The notes beneath the pieces were generated by a model, which was given only the letters and a program-made list of their open reading frames with translations, was not told where the DNA came from and did not search any database. From an uncultured Bacteroidota bacterium (GTDB lineage Bacteria; Bacteroidota; Bacteroidia; Bacteroidales; WCHB1-69), in contig CACYHG010000015.1 of the NCBI GenBank assembly GCA_902774175.1, positions 1 through 40,320 on the forward strand: a stretch of DNA of 40,320 bases, in the 5' to 3' direction. The stretch's first letter is position 1; each line of letters opens with the position of its first letter. This document shows, one piece after another, positions 8,558-16,584 of the stretch. A program made the translations under genes and the position numbers.

Positions 8558-10924
8558 TCATTTCAACACTATTTTAAGTTTCGCGAACTGGAGCAGCATG
8601 GTCTTCTGACCGAACTGGTCGAATGTGATGATTACCTTGCCGTTGCTGCCGGTTTCCAGGATTTCATCCAAGGTTCCAAGACCGAATTTGTTATGATACA
8701 GTCTCATTCCTGTTTGAAGTTGCTTCGTGTCCGTCACCAGGTCGCCCAAAGGCAGACTTTCCGGTGCGGGAACGGCAGGAGCGGCCGGACGTGGTGCTGT
8801 TGTGTTTGCAGGACGGAATGCCGGTCTGGATACAGGTTTTGAGTATGCCTGTTCCTTGGTGCTGTATGTGGTCCGTGACCTGAAAGTCGGGGCTGTTGCT
8901 TCATTGCGTCTTCTGACCGTTTTGGACTCAACATATACCGGAAGCGTATATTTCGAATCAATTTCCTGTATGAAACGGCTGGGTTCGTGAATGTTGGTGC
9001 TCCCGAACGTAAAGCGTGCATGCGCCAGGGATAGGCAAAGATGCCGTTGTGCGCGTGTTATGGCCACATAAAAAAGCCTGCGTTCCTCCTCAAGTTCCGC
9101 TGAAGAGGAAACCATGAAGCTTGGAAAAAGGTTCTCCTCCAGTCCTGTAATAAAGACGCTTGGAAATTCCAATCCTTTGGCGGCGTGGATGGTCATCAGT
9201 TTTATACGGTCAACGGAATCCTTATCATCCTCATCGCCTGTGGTCAGCAGCGACACTTCGTTCATGAACAGGTCCAAGGAGGGGAATTGCGGCGGCCGTT
9301 CCTCACCGGTCTCCATGTCGATAGGATTGTCAGGCTCCTTTTCCACAAAGCCTTTCATGGCATTGAAAAGCTCTCCGAGGTTCTCATATCGTTCAGGCTC
9401 ATCCTCCATGGAACGCAGCTCCTGTGTCATGCCGGAGGTGTCCGCAATGTATTTGCCAAGTTCAAAGGCGTTTTTCTCGGTTAGAAGTGTCTGGTATGAT
9501 TTGATTTTCTGGATGAAATCATCTATTTTCTTGAATGTGGCGGGAGAAAGTGCAAGACCATGGCTCTCCGGCTGGCAAAGGCAGTTCCAGAGGGATACAT
9601 TGCTTTGGCTGGCTGCAGTCATCACCTTTTCCATGGTGGTGAGACCGATTCCCCGTTGCGGCTTGTTGATGATCCGGCGCAGCGATTCGTCGTCGTTCGG
9701 ATTGATTGTCAGTCTGTAATAGGCTAATATATCCTTTATTTCAGCGCGTTTGTAAAATGACATGCCGCCATAGATGCGATAAGGCAGTCCTTTGCGCCGC
9801 AAATATTCCTCAAACGGGCGCGATTGGCTATTGTTCCGGTAAAGGATGGTGAAGTCGCTGTTCTGCAGATTGTTCTCTTTCTTCTGTTGTATAATTTCAT
9901 CAACAACAGCTTCCGCTTCAGTATGATCGTCATCTGTCTCAAGAACCTTGATCTTTTCACCTTCGGTGTTGGTCGTCCAGATTGTTTTGGGAATCTGTTT
10001 GATGTTGTGTTCAATCACATTGTTTGCGGCTTCAAGGATGTTCCGGGTCGAACGGTAGTTCTGTTCCAGCTTGTAAAGCGTATAGTCCGGATAATCCTCC
10101 TTGAAGTTCAGGATGTTCTGGATGTTCGCCCCACGGAAGGCATAGATGCTCTGCGCATCGTCGCCAACCACGCAGAGGTTTTCGTTCAGGGCGGCCAGCT
10201 TGCGGACAATCTGGTACTGGACGTAGTTGGTGTCCTGATACTCATCCACCAGGATGTACTGGAACTTGTGCTGGTATTTGTAGAGCAGTTCTGGAAAATC
10301 CCTTAGCAACAGATACATGTAGAAAAGCAGGTCGTCAAAGTCCATGGCGTCCGCACGGTGCAGCCGGTTGTTGTAGCGGCGGTAGATTTCGCCCATTGCC
10401 GGGATTTTCCTCTGGACGTTCTCCTGCTGTAGCAGTTGGTTGTTGTTGTATTCGTCCGGATCCATCAGGTTGGATTTGGCGGAGGAGATCACATTGAGCA
10501 CCATTGTGGGACGATAGACCTTGTCATCCAGATTCAGCTCTTTCAAAATGCTTTTGACCAGTGCTTTCGAGTCGTCCGTGTCGTATATGGTGAATTTGGG
10601 TGTAAAGTTGATGTACCCGGCTTCTATGTGCAGGATTTTGCTGAAGATGGAATGGAAGGTGCCCATCCATACATTGCGCCCGTTGCTGTCCCCCAACAGC
10701 TGGCATATCCGGTTGCGCATCTCTTCCGCAGCCTTGTTTGTGAAGGTAAGAGCCAGAATGTGGAAGGGGCTTACCCCTTGGGAAATAAGATATGCGATAC
10801 GGTGGGTCAGAACCCTTGTCTTTCCTGAACCTGCTCCGGCAATGACCATCATCGGGCCGTCCACATGCTGGACCGCAACAGCCTGCGCCTTGTTTAATCC
10901 TTCAAGTATTTCCGATTGTTTCAT
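8558..10924 (-). CDS. uvrD: ATP-dependent DNA helicase UvrD/PcrA
   Basis: 788 residues, the usual length for the family. Superfamily 1A helicase: Walker A GAGSGKT (30-36), motif Ia TFTNKAAEEMRNR, motif II DEYQD, motif III GDDAQSIYAFRGA, motif IV QNYRST, motif V TIHAAKGLEFP and motif VI EEERRLFYVAITRAQ. A basic, low-complexity linker (about 680-725) leads to a small C-terminal Tudor-like domain (KFGLGTLDEI) as in PcrA, which binds RNA polymerase. It unwinds 3'-5' in nucleotide excision and mismatch repair and in clearing RecA or stalled polymerase. It lies 27 bases downstream of rpoN on the same strand. pcrA is an equally fitting name. Confidence 0.95.
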   Translation of the reverse strand: MKQSEILEGLNKAQAVAVQHVDGPMMVIAGAGSGKTRVLTHRIAYLISQGVSPFHILALTFTNKAAEEMRNRICQLLGDSNGRNVWMGTFHSIFSKILHIEAGYINFTPKFTIYDTDDSKALVKSILKELNLDDKVYRPTMVLNVISSAKSNLMDPDEYNNNQLLQQENVQRKIPAMGEIYRRYNNRLHRADAMDFDDLLFYMYLLLRDFPELLYKYQHKFQYILVDEYQDTNYVQYQIVRKLAALNENLCVVGDDAQSIYAFRGANIQNILNFKEDYPDYTLYKLEQNYRSTRNILEAANNVIEHNIKQIPKTIWTTNTEGEKIKVLETDDDHTEAEAVVDEIIQQKKENNLQNSDFTILYRNNSQSRPFEEYLRRKGLPYRIYGGMSFYKRAEIKDILAYYRLTINPNDDESLRRIINKPQRGIGLTTMEKVMTAASQSNVSLWNCLCQPESHGLALSPATFKKIDDFIQKIKSYQTLLTEKNAFELGKYIADTSGMTQELRSMEDEPERYENLGELFNAMKGFVEKEPDNPIDMETGEERPPQFPSLDLFMNEVSLLTTGDEDDKDSVDRIKLMTIHAAKGLEFPSVFITGLEENLFPSFMVSSSAELEEERRLFYVAITRAQRHLCLSLAHARFTFGSTNIHEPSRFIQEIDSKYTLPVYVESKTVRRRNEATAPTFRSRTTYSTKEQAYSKPVSRPAFRPANTTAPRPAAPAVPAPESLPLGDLVTDTKQLQTGMRLYHNKFGLGTLDEILETGSNGKVIITFDQFGQKTMLLQFAKLKIVLK

Positions 10925-10951
10925 GTTTTTGAAAATAAGGATAGTAGTATA

Positions 10952-12454
10952 TTATTTCCGCATCCTGGAAGGCATGAACCCCATTTGCTCGCGATATTTT
11001 GCCACTGTACGGCGTGCAATGTTGTAGCCTTTGTCGGACAGAATGTTACGTATTTCATCATCCGTCAGAGGATGATCCTTGTCCTCGTCTTGTATGGTGT
11101 CCTGTATTATCTTTTTGATTTCCCTGGAAGAAACCTCTTCGCCCTCCTTTTCCATAGACTCGGAGAAAAAGAACTTCAACGGGTACATGCCGTATGGGGT
11201 GAGCACATATTTGCTGCTGGTGATTCTGGAAACTGTGGAGATATTCATTCCGATTTTTTCAGCTATATTTTTCAGAATCATGGGTTTGATAGTTGTCTCG
11301 TCCCCTGTCTGGAAAAATGTGCGCTGGTAGTCCATTATGCATTCCATGGTCCGGAGAAGTGTGTTTTCGCGTTGGTTCAGCGATTCGATAAACCATTCTG
11401 CGGCCGTCACCTTCTGCCGCACAAAATCCATGGCGATTTTCCGTTCGTTCTTGTCGATGTTCTTTTTTTCACGAATCTCCTCAAACAGGTTCTTATATGC
11501 TTTCCTGACACATAGTTCGGGGATGTTGTATTTGGGCAGGCTCAGTTCCAGCTGGTCGGTTTTCTCGTTGTAATATACTACAAAATCAGGAGAAATGTAG
11601 GCGGATTCCCGTTCAATGTCGTTGTTGGTGTATCCGGGTTTGGGATCGAGTCTGACCAGCAGTGCGATGGCTTTTTTGAAATCCTCCTCGCTGCAGTGCA
11701 TTTTCGACCTGATTTTATCGTAGTTCTTGTTGGTGAACTCAGGAAAAGTTCTGGTAATAATGCCGGTGGCAAGTTCGGTGGTCGGAGTTTTCGGAAGCCG
11801 TTCCAATTGCAGCAGAAGGCATTCCTGAAGGTTTGTGGCCCCGACGCCGGCAGGCTCTATCCGATGGATGATCTGTTGGATTATCTCATTTATCTTTTCC
11901 GGTGTCACGCGGATGTTCATGTTGAACAGCAAATCATTGGAAATCTCCTTCGCATTGCGTTGCAGGTATCCGCTCTCATCAATGTTACCTAAAATGTATT
12001 CCGCTGTCTGATGGTCCTCTTCGTTAAACTGGAACATGCCCAGTTGTTGCTTCATGCTCTCTAAGAAACTGTCATGGGAAATGATGGGAACCTCCCGCTC
12101 CTCATCATCCGGAGAATAGTTGGAGATGTTGCGGTAAAGCGCATCGCGGTCATCATCGTCCGAAAAAAAGTCCGTCATGTCGTTTTCCGCATCGTATTCC
12201 GGGATGTCGCTCTCCATCTCATCATCCGGCAAATCGTTGCCGATGCGATCGTCCGTTTCCGCGTCCAAATCCCGATTGTCTTTCTCATCTTCCTCATAGG
12301 CGGCAATTTCCAATGCAGGATTGTCCACAAGTTCCTGTTGTATGCGCTGCTCCAGCTGAATGGAGGGAACTTCCAGCAGTCGTGTGAATAGTATCTGTTT
12401 TGGAGATAGTTTCTGTCCCAGTTTGAGGTTTTGTTCCTGTTTGAGTGAGGCCAT
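10952..12454 (-). CDS. rpoN: RNA polymerase sigma-54 factor
   Basis: 500 residues. Region I is Gln/Leu-rich (LKQEQNLKLGQKLSPKQ, then LEQRIQQELVDNPALE), which inhibits polymerase until an activator acts. Region II is long and strongly acidic (about residues 55-125, runs of Asp/Glu such as FFSDDDD). Region III holds the core-binding domain, the helix-turn-helix and the RpoN box ARRTVAKYRE (480-489), which contacts the -24 promoter element. It is 24 bases downstream of the BadF-like kinase gene and is followed by uvrD. A matching AAA+ activator without a receiver domain is encoded at 19646-20878. I found no clear GG-N10-GC promoter in the intergenic regions here. Confidence 0.96.
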   Translation of the reverse strand: MASLKQEQNLKLGQKLSPKQILFTRLLEVPSIQLEQRIQQELVDNPALEIAAYEEDEKDNRDLDAETDDRIGNDLPDDEMESDIPEYDAENDMTDFFSDDDDRDALYRNISNYSPDDEEREVPIISHDSFLESMKQQLGMFQFNEEDHQTAEYILGNIDESGYLQRNAKEISNDLLFNMNIRVTPEKINEIIQQIIHRIEPAGVGATNLQECLLLQLERLPKTPTTELATGIITRTFPEFTNKNYDKIRSKMHCSEEDFKKAIALLVRLDPKPGYTNNDIERESAYISPDFVVYYNEKTDQLELSLPKYNIPELCVRKAYKNLFEEIREKKNIDKNERKIAMDFVRQKVTAAEWFIESLNQRENTLLRTMECIMDYQRTFFQTGDETTIKPMILKNIAEKIGMNISTVSRITSSKYVLTPYGMYPLKFFFSESMEKEGEEVSSREIKKIIQDTIQDEDKDHPLTDDEIRNILSDKGYNIARRTVAKYREQMGFMPSRMRK

Positions 12455-12478
12455 GGCTATAATAGGTTTGTATGATGC

Positions 12479-13357
12479 TTATTTGTTCTGTTGCAGTTGC
12501 TTTTGGTAGTATGAAACCAGTCCTTCAATCGGATAGCGTACTATGCGTTCAATCCGGTAGCCTTCGTCCGCAAACACCTCCTGAAGAATCTCCCTCATAA
12601 GGAAGGCCACGGAGCCTACAAAGCAGATGGGGTAGCTTTCCGCTTCAGGAAAAGGCCGGATGTATTCCTGAACAAATTCTGTGAAGGATTGGCGTACGAT
12701 GTCATTCAAATCCTGAAATTCAAAAGCGTGGTCCAGAATGAAACGGGAGAATGGGGCAATGAAACGGTTGGGCTTATCCTGTTGGTAAATCCCGTTCAGT
12801 ATCTCCTCAAATGACAAATGGAAGTGTTCGTCTGTCGCACGTTTCAATTCCGGGGAGACCCTGTTTTTCAGGTATCGGGTCAGAAACAGCTTCCCGATAT
12901 GTATGCCGCTTCCCTCATCTCCAAGAAAGTAACCGAGGGAGATAGCGTTCCTGACTATGTTTTTTCCGTCATAAACGCATGAATTTGAACCCGTTCCAAG
13001 TATACAGGCTATCCCTTTATCCTCGCCACAGGCGGCTCTTGCGGAGGCCAGTACGTCATGGCTTGCGAAAATGGAAGCATTTGGGGATATCAGGGAAAGG
13101 GCGTCTTGGATCAGTGCAGCCTTCGACGGAGTGGAGCACCCGGATCCGTAAAAGCATATTTCACGGATATTTTCACGATCCAGCTGGGGGAGGGCAGGGA
13201 GCAGCTCCGTTTCCAGAATATGCCTGATTTCCTCCACGGACATGTAATACGGGTTGATACCATTTGTATTTATTTGTTTTTCAAGTCCGTTTTCGGACAC
13301 CAAAGCCCAATTGGTTGATGTGGAACCACTGTCTGCGGCCAATATAGTATTATGCAT
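12479..13357 (-). CDS. BadF/BadG/BcrA/BcrD-type ATPase, probable N-acetylglucosamine kinase-like sugar kinase
   Basis: 292 residues with the ASKHA (sugar kinase/actin) fold. PHOSPHATE 1 motif ADSGSTSTNWALV is at the N terminus, the GTGSN loop in CILGTGSNSCVYDGK is in the middle, and GDEGSG marks the N-acetylglucosamine kinase-like branch of the BadF family. The likely reaction is ATP-dependent phosphorylation of an amino sugar such as GlcNAc, possibly for cell-wall recycling; the lytic transglycosylase in the window fits that, but only loosely. It is the first gene of the minus-strand run with rpoN, uvrD and mgtC. Upstream, TAATTTCG (13422-13415 on the minus strand) is one base off a -7 box. 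The long regulatory region before the XRE gene is shared with it. Confidence 0.82.
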   Translation of the reverse strand: MHNTILAADSGSTSTNWALVSENGLEKQINTNGINPYYMSVEEIRHILETELLPALPQLDRENIREICFYGSGCSTPSKAALIQDALSLISPNASIFASHDVLASARAACGEDKGIACILGTGSNSCVYDGKNIVRNAISLGYFLGDEGSGIHIGKLFLTRYLKNRVSPELKRATDEHFHLSFEEILNGIYQQDKPNRFIAPFSRFILDHAFEFQDLNDIVRQSFTEFVQEYIRPFPEAESYPICFVGSVAFLMREILQEVFADEGYRIERIVRYPIEGLVSYYQKQLQQNK

Positions 13358-13470
13358 GATGTATTTCTTTAGTCTGTAATAATTCTATAACGACAATACA
13401 TTATAAATAATATGCGAAATTAGAAAAAATTTTTTCCATATAAAACGTACTCTAATCCCAACCCGATTAA

Positions 13471-13521
13471 TGTAAATTAGAGTGTAAATTTACATGTAAA
13501 CAGCAGTGTAAACCCTGTAAA
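13471..13521 (+). repeat. TGTAAA boxes at 12-base steps
   Basis: TGTAAA starts at 13471, 13483, 13495 and 13507, exactly 12 bases apart, then at 13516 (9 bases). The second unit with its neighbour forms a perfect palindrome TGTAAATTTACA (13483-13494). The same 12-base step recurs at 13867 and 13879 in the XRE leader. Phased short boxes of this kind are typical of cooperative binding sites; the binding protein is not shown. Confidence 0.65.
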
Positions 13522-13850
13522 CTACTACAATTTCAAGTTGTAAATTATTTGTAAATTGACAGGAAATTTACTTTAATTTACAATTAATCCGGCAACAAAC
13601 CGATTAAATTATATATAAATAACATTAAAACAATTTTTTATGTAGATTTACAGAAGTATTTATATAGATAGTTGTCCTATTTTTAAACGTGTTTACAAAT
13701 TTTGTTTTTATATACGTTAATATATTAAAAATAAATGATATATAGATAATGTTTATACCTATACTTTATATTATTTTGTAAATAATATGTTAATCGAGTA
13801 ATATTTTTAGGGAAATTTTTAATTTTTCCGGATGGTGTTTGAAAAAGTTG

Positions 13851-13902
13851 TACCTTTGCAAAAATATGTAAATGCAAGTGTAAATAACCAACTAATTGTA
13901 AA
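13851..13902 (+). promoter_or_regulatory. Promoter -7 box and TGTAAA-containing leader of the XRE gene
   Basis: TACCTTTG at 13851-13858 fits the TAnnTTTG -7 consensus; no good TTTG -33 box stands 19-21 bases upstream. The 20-mer 13841-13860 is identical in 19 positions to the secG promoter at 22857-22876. Between the presumed start of transcription and ATG 13911 lie three TGTAAA boxes (13867, 13879, 13897), a position suited to repression. Confidence 0.55.
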
Positions 13903-13910
13903 TAGGAACT

Positions 13911-14525
13911 ATGAAAGACCGTTTGAAGACATTGCTTCAGGAAATGGGTATGTCACAAGCAGAATTTGCTGACAGTATCGGTGTCGGACGTCCAAGTATC
14001 ACACATATTATGACTGGTCGTGACAAAACCAGCCAGACTGTGGTATCCAAGACCCTGCTTCGTTTCCCTGAAATTAACCCGATGTGGCTGCTTAAAGGTG
14101 AAGGTGAGATGTTTCGTCCTGGTGTCGGGAAAAATTTTTCTCAGAAAACTGAAAATGTTCCGGATATTGACGAATCAACTCAGGAGCCGCAAATAAAAGA
14201 GACACAAACCGAAATACAGACTTCCATGTTTCAGGATGATTCCGATGAAGGGAATGTTGCTGAAGTTCAAGAAATTCCGCAGCCAGAGGCGATTAAACCG
14301 ATGCCTGAACCTGTTACGCCCAAACCCGAAGTGCGCCAGCCGAGGCCTGTGCCTGTTGCGCCTGAACCCGAAGTGCGCCAGCCGAGGCCTGTGCCGCCCG
14401 TTGCGCCTAAGCCTGAGGAACTTTCAAAACCTGAAACTGCTGGGAAAATAGAGCGCAAGTTGCGTAAAATCGTCTTTTTCTATAGCGACCACTCGTTTGA
14501 GGAATATTTTCCTGGAGATTTGTAA
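13911..14525 (+). CDS. XRE-type helix-turn-helix protein with Pro-rich repeat linker and conserved C-terminal tail
   Basis: 204 residues. The N-terminal 65 form a lambda-repressor-like helix-turn-helix (MSQAEFADSIGVGRPSITHI). A long acidic then Pro/Val/Arg-rich linker follows, with a near-perfect tandem repeat of PEVRQPRPVP. The basic C-terminal tail KIERKLRKIVFFYSDHSFEE resembles a tail found in other Bacteroidales proteins of this type. There is no peptidase or ligand domain. It probably binds DNA, perhaps the TGTAAA boxes in front of its own start codon, which is inference. The last 46 bases overlap the convergent 236-residue gene. Its targets are unknown. Confidence 0.8.
   Translation: MKDRLKTLLQEMGMSQAEFADSIGVGRPSITHIMTGRDKTSQTVVSKTLLRFPEINPMWLLKGEGEMFRPGVGKNFSQKTENVPDIDESTQEPQIKETQTEIQTSMFQDDSDEGNVAEVQEIPQPEAIKPMPEPVTPKPEVRQPRPVPVAPEPEVRQPRPVPPVAPKPEELSKPETAGKIERKLRKIVFFYSDHSFEEYFPGDL
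14323..14395 (+). repeat. In-frame 31-base direct repeat in the XRE gene linker
   Basis: Bases 14323-14353 and 14365-14395 are identical (starting AACCCGAAGTGCGCC) and lie 42 bases apart, so each copy plus spacer encodes 14 residues centred on PEVRQPRPVP. Identity at the DNA level points to recent duplication, so the copy number may vary between strains. Confidence 0.85.
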
Positions 14526-15190
14526 ATCCTTTGCCTGATCTCCTGCTGGCAGATGCTAATCTGGTAGAACAGATGGTCGTTCTCCAGCTGGTTACCGGAG
14601 AGATAGCGGAATTGCAACCCTTCCATTTTCAGGATATGGTTCAGAAATGGAGTGATCCTGTCATAGTCTTCAAACTGGAATGGCATCAGATATCTGAATT
14701 GGCCCAACGGCACGGAATGGCGTGCCATGAATGCCGTCAGTTCGTTCCACCGCCTCAGGTCATCAGGATTGTTATGTTCATATTGTGGGTCTTCAACATC
14801 CAATGTGTCAGGAATATTTTCCTCCCCAAAAAGCGAAAGTTGGTTCGGCAGTGTCCTGCCCGAGTTCTTTATATGGTGGAGAGAGGCCGATTGGAAGGAG
14901 AGAAGCCTTGTTTTTCCATCTGTTGCAGTGTTTTTCAAGATAATGGGCAAGAATTTTTCGGGTCGTCTGGAATAATAGATTTCAAACGAACAATCGGCTT
15001 CGTTGAATTTGCTTGGAAATGCGTTCCTGAAACCCCAGTTCGTGGCGGCATACAGCATCCCCCACCATTCCTCATCCGGTTGCGCAGGTTGCAGGCAGAG
15101 CATGGCAAAAAGCGGCAGGTTCAATGAGGGGGAGGTGATGCGGATGGTTTGTGTTTCCGCCAATCCGAAAGCATTGCGTTTCTGTTTCAT
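14480..15190 (-). CDS. Hypothetical protein, unrecognised, coupled to the vWA gene
   Basis: 236 residues; I do not recognise the family. There is no signal peptide or membrane segment. The composition is that of a soluble globular protein, rich in aromatic residues (DEEWWGMLYAATNWGFRN, FRYLMPFQFEDYDRITPFL). The start ATG overlaps the vWA stop as ATGA (15187-15190), so it is probably translationally coupled and belongs with recJ and the vWA gene in one operon. The last 15 or so residues are antisense to the end of the XRE gene, whose C-terminal tail looks conserved, so the end of this protein is constrained by the opposite strand. With the vWA gene broken, its partner may be lost. Confidence 0.6.
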   Translation of the reverse strand: MKQKRNAFGLAETQTIRITSPSLNLPLFAMLCLQPAQPDEEWWGMLYAATNWGFRNAFPSKFNEADCSFEIYYSRRPEKFLPIILKNTATDGKTRLLSFQSASLHHIKNSGRTLPNQLSLFGEENIPDTLDVEDPQYEHNNPDDLRRWNELTAFMARHSVPLGQFRYLMPFQFEDYDRITPFLNHILKMEGLQFRYLSGNQLENDHLFYQISICQQEIRQRIYKSPGKYSSNEWSL

Positions 15191-16581
15191 GGCTGCTTGG
15201 GGATTTGGACCGTGGTGGTCATGTTGGAGCGGATAACGAAGGTCTGGCTGAGTGTTTCCACTGTCCGGTTGGATTCTCTTGCGCGGAACACAAGGGTATA
15301 GGTGCCGGGCTGCAGCAGGATCGATTCCTGGATGTCATCATCACGAAGATTATATACCCATTCCAGCTGTTGGCCTCGCATCACGTACAAGCTGCCTGTT
15401 CCCAACCTGTTTTTCTGCACGATGGCTGTTCCGGGAGCCGGTATCTTTATCTGTGTGGTTGTGCTTTGGCTGATTTTAACTTGTGGGATGATCAGCCGTG
15501 GCATGCAGAGAATTTCCAGGTCATATTTTCCGACAAGGTATTTGTCAACCATGTCGAAATACTGCACATTGATGGTTTGGCACGAATCAGCCTGTCTGAC
15601 AATAATTGGAATTTGCCTGTAACGGTCGCTTTGTCCGGATACGACCTTCACCTGCAGGCTGCCTTGCGGAGTCTGAATCGGAATGATGTTGTGGCGGCCC
15701 GGTGTCAGCTTGATTGAATCCACTGAAACCGGAGGCAGGGTGTGCACGGTGATTTTGTATTCGGGCATCGGATTAATCAGCAGTGTGTCCGGCAGTCCGC
15801 GGGTGTTCATCGTGTGGATCAGGTTGTAACGTATCTTGTGGCTGTAGCTGTCCTCAAAGGTCATGTTCACATTGGTCTCCGTAGGTTTGCCGGACTGGTC
15901 AAGCAGGCTCACCTGGCAGGTGGTCGGATGGAAAATCTGGTCGATGATTACATGCAGGGCATTGTCAAAATCGGCTTCGCCGGAAGCGTCAATGTAGTTG
16001 CCGATGCAGCGCAGGTCTGATTCGAAATTGCCACCGATACCGATAATGAATGGCTTGAGGATTATTCCTTAGCGTTGGAGCGCGTGGGAGACGGCGCATG
16101 GGTCGCCCGAACACTCCTCAATACCGTCGGTGATGAGCACCACCACGTTCCGGATGTTGCCGGTTGCGGGCGGAAAATCCTTTTCACAGGCCAGCAGAGA
16201 CTGTGCGATTGGGGTCGTGCCCTTGGGATACAATGTTTTCAGTTTCTGTTTTACGCGTGGGAAATTGTTGTATGAGAAGGGAACTTCCAATTTGGTGTCG
16301 TTGCAGTCATGCAGTTTGCTGTCCGCCTGATGACCGTACACGCGCAGGGCAATCTGCACGTCCGGATAGCTCTCAAGGGAATCCACCATCTTCGAGAGCA
16401 GCCTGTTGGCGATATGTATTTTCTTGTCGCTCTGCCATTCGCCCCACATGCTGTTTGAGGCGTCGAAGATGAACAGTATGCGTGTCAGCGCCGGCTGGTT
16501 GCGGTTACCGGTGTTCTGGCAGTTTCCCGAAAGGGGGAGCCACAGGCAGCAAAAAAGCAGGAACCAACGGCAGGCTTTCAT
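15187..16581 (-). pseudogene. von Willebrand factor A domain protein interrupted by one in-frame TAA
   Basis: Two open segments in the same frame, 170 codons then 293 more, are separated only by TAA at 16071-16069. The first has an export signal (CRWFLLFCCLWLPLSG) and a vWA domain with MIDAS residues D40, S42, S44 (DASNS), GTTP and ITDG. It stops in the last part of the domain. Reading through, the domain continues naturally with GIILKPFIIGIGGNF, then a beta-rich C-terminal region (about 290-460) with repeated ligand-like strands. Nothing else is damaged, and no ATG restarts near the break. A single base change from AAA, CAA or GAA explains it. Either a fresh pseudogene, a sequencing error or stop readthrough. 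It starts 3 bases after the recJ stop. The intact protein would act in the periplasm, probably in metal-dependent adhesion or complex assembly. Confidence 0.8.
16069..16071 (-). other. In-frame premature stop codon in the vWA gene
   Basis: On the minus strand the codons read CTC CAA CGC TAA GGA ATA ATC CTC AAG. TAA is used as a normal stop elsewhere in the window (for example recJ and mrp), so code reassignment is excluded. Confidence 0.85.
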
Positions 16582-16584
16582 CTC

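Larger units (their letters stand above)
13358..13910. promoter_or_regulatory. 553-base AT-rich divergent intergenic region with many TGTAAA boxes
   Basis: No credible gene is present. By hand count TGTAAA occurs on the plus strand at 13471, 13483, 13495, 13507, 13516, 13539, 13550, 13777, 13867, 13879 and 13897, and its complement TTTACA at 13489, 13577, 13647 and 13692. Two CCGATTAA boxes (13463 and 13600) bracket the dense part. The region lies between the BadF-like kinase gene (-) and the XRE gene (+). The boxes between promoter and XRE start codon suggest an operator. Confidence 0.6.

Noticed and set aside
10952-12454. Sigma-54 promoters (GG-N10-GC) for genes in the window
   Set aside because: I looked in each intergenic region and found no convincing match.
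13358-13910. Chromosomal replication origin
   Set aside because: It is AT-rich with short phased boxes, but there are no DnaA boxes of the TTATCCACA type and no dnaA, dnaN or gidA nearby.
15187-16581. Programmed frameshift or stop-codon reassignment in the vWA gene
   Set aside because: The frame does not change across the stop, and TAA is a normal terminator in several other genes here.
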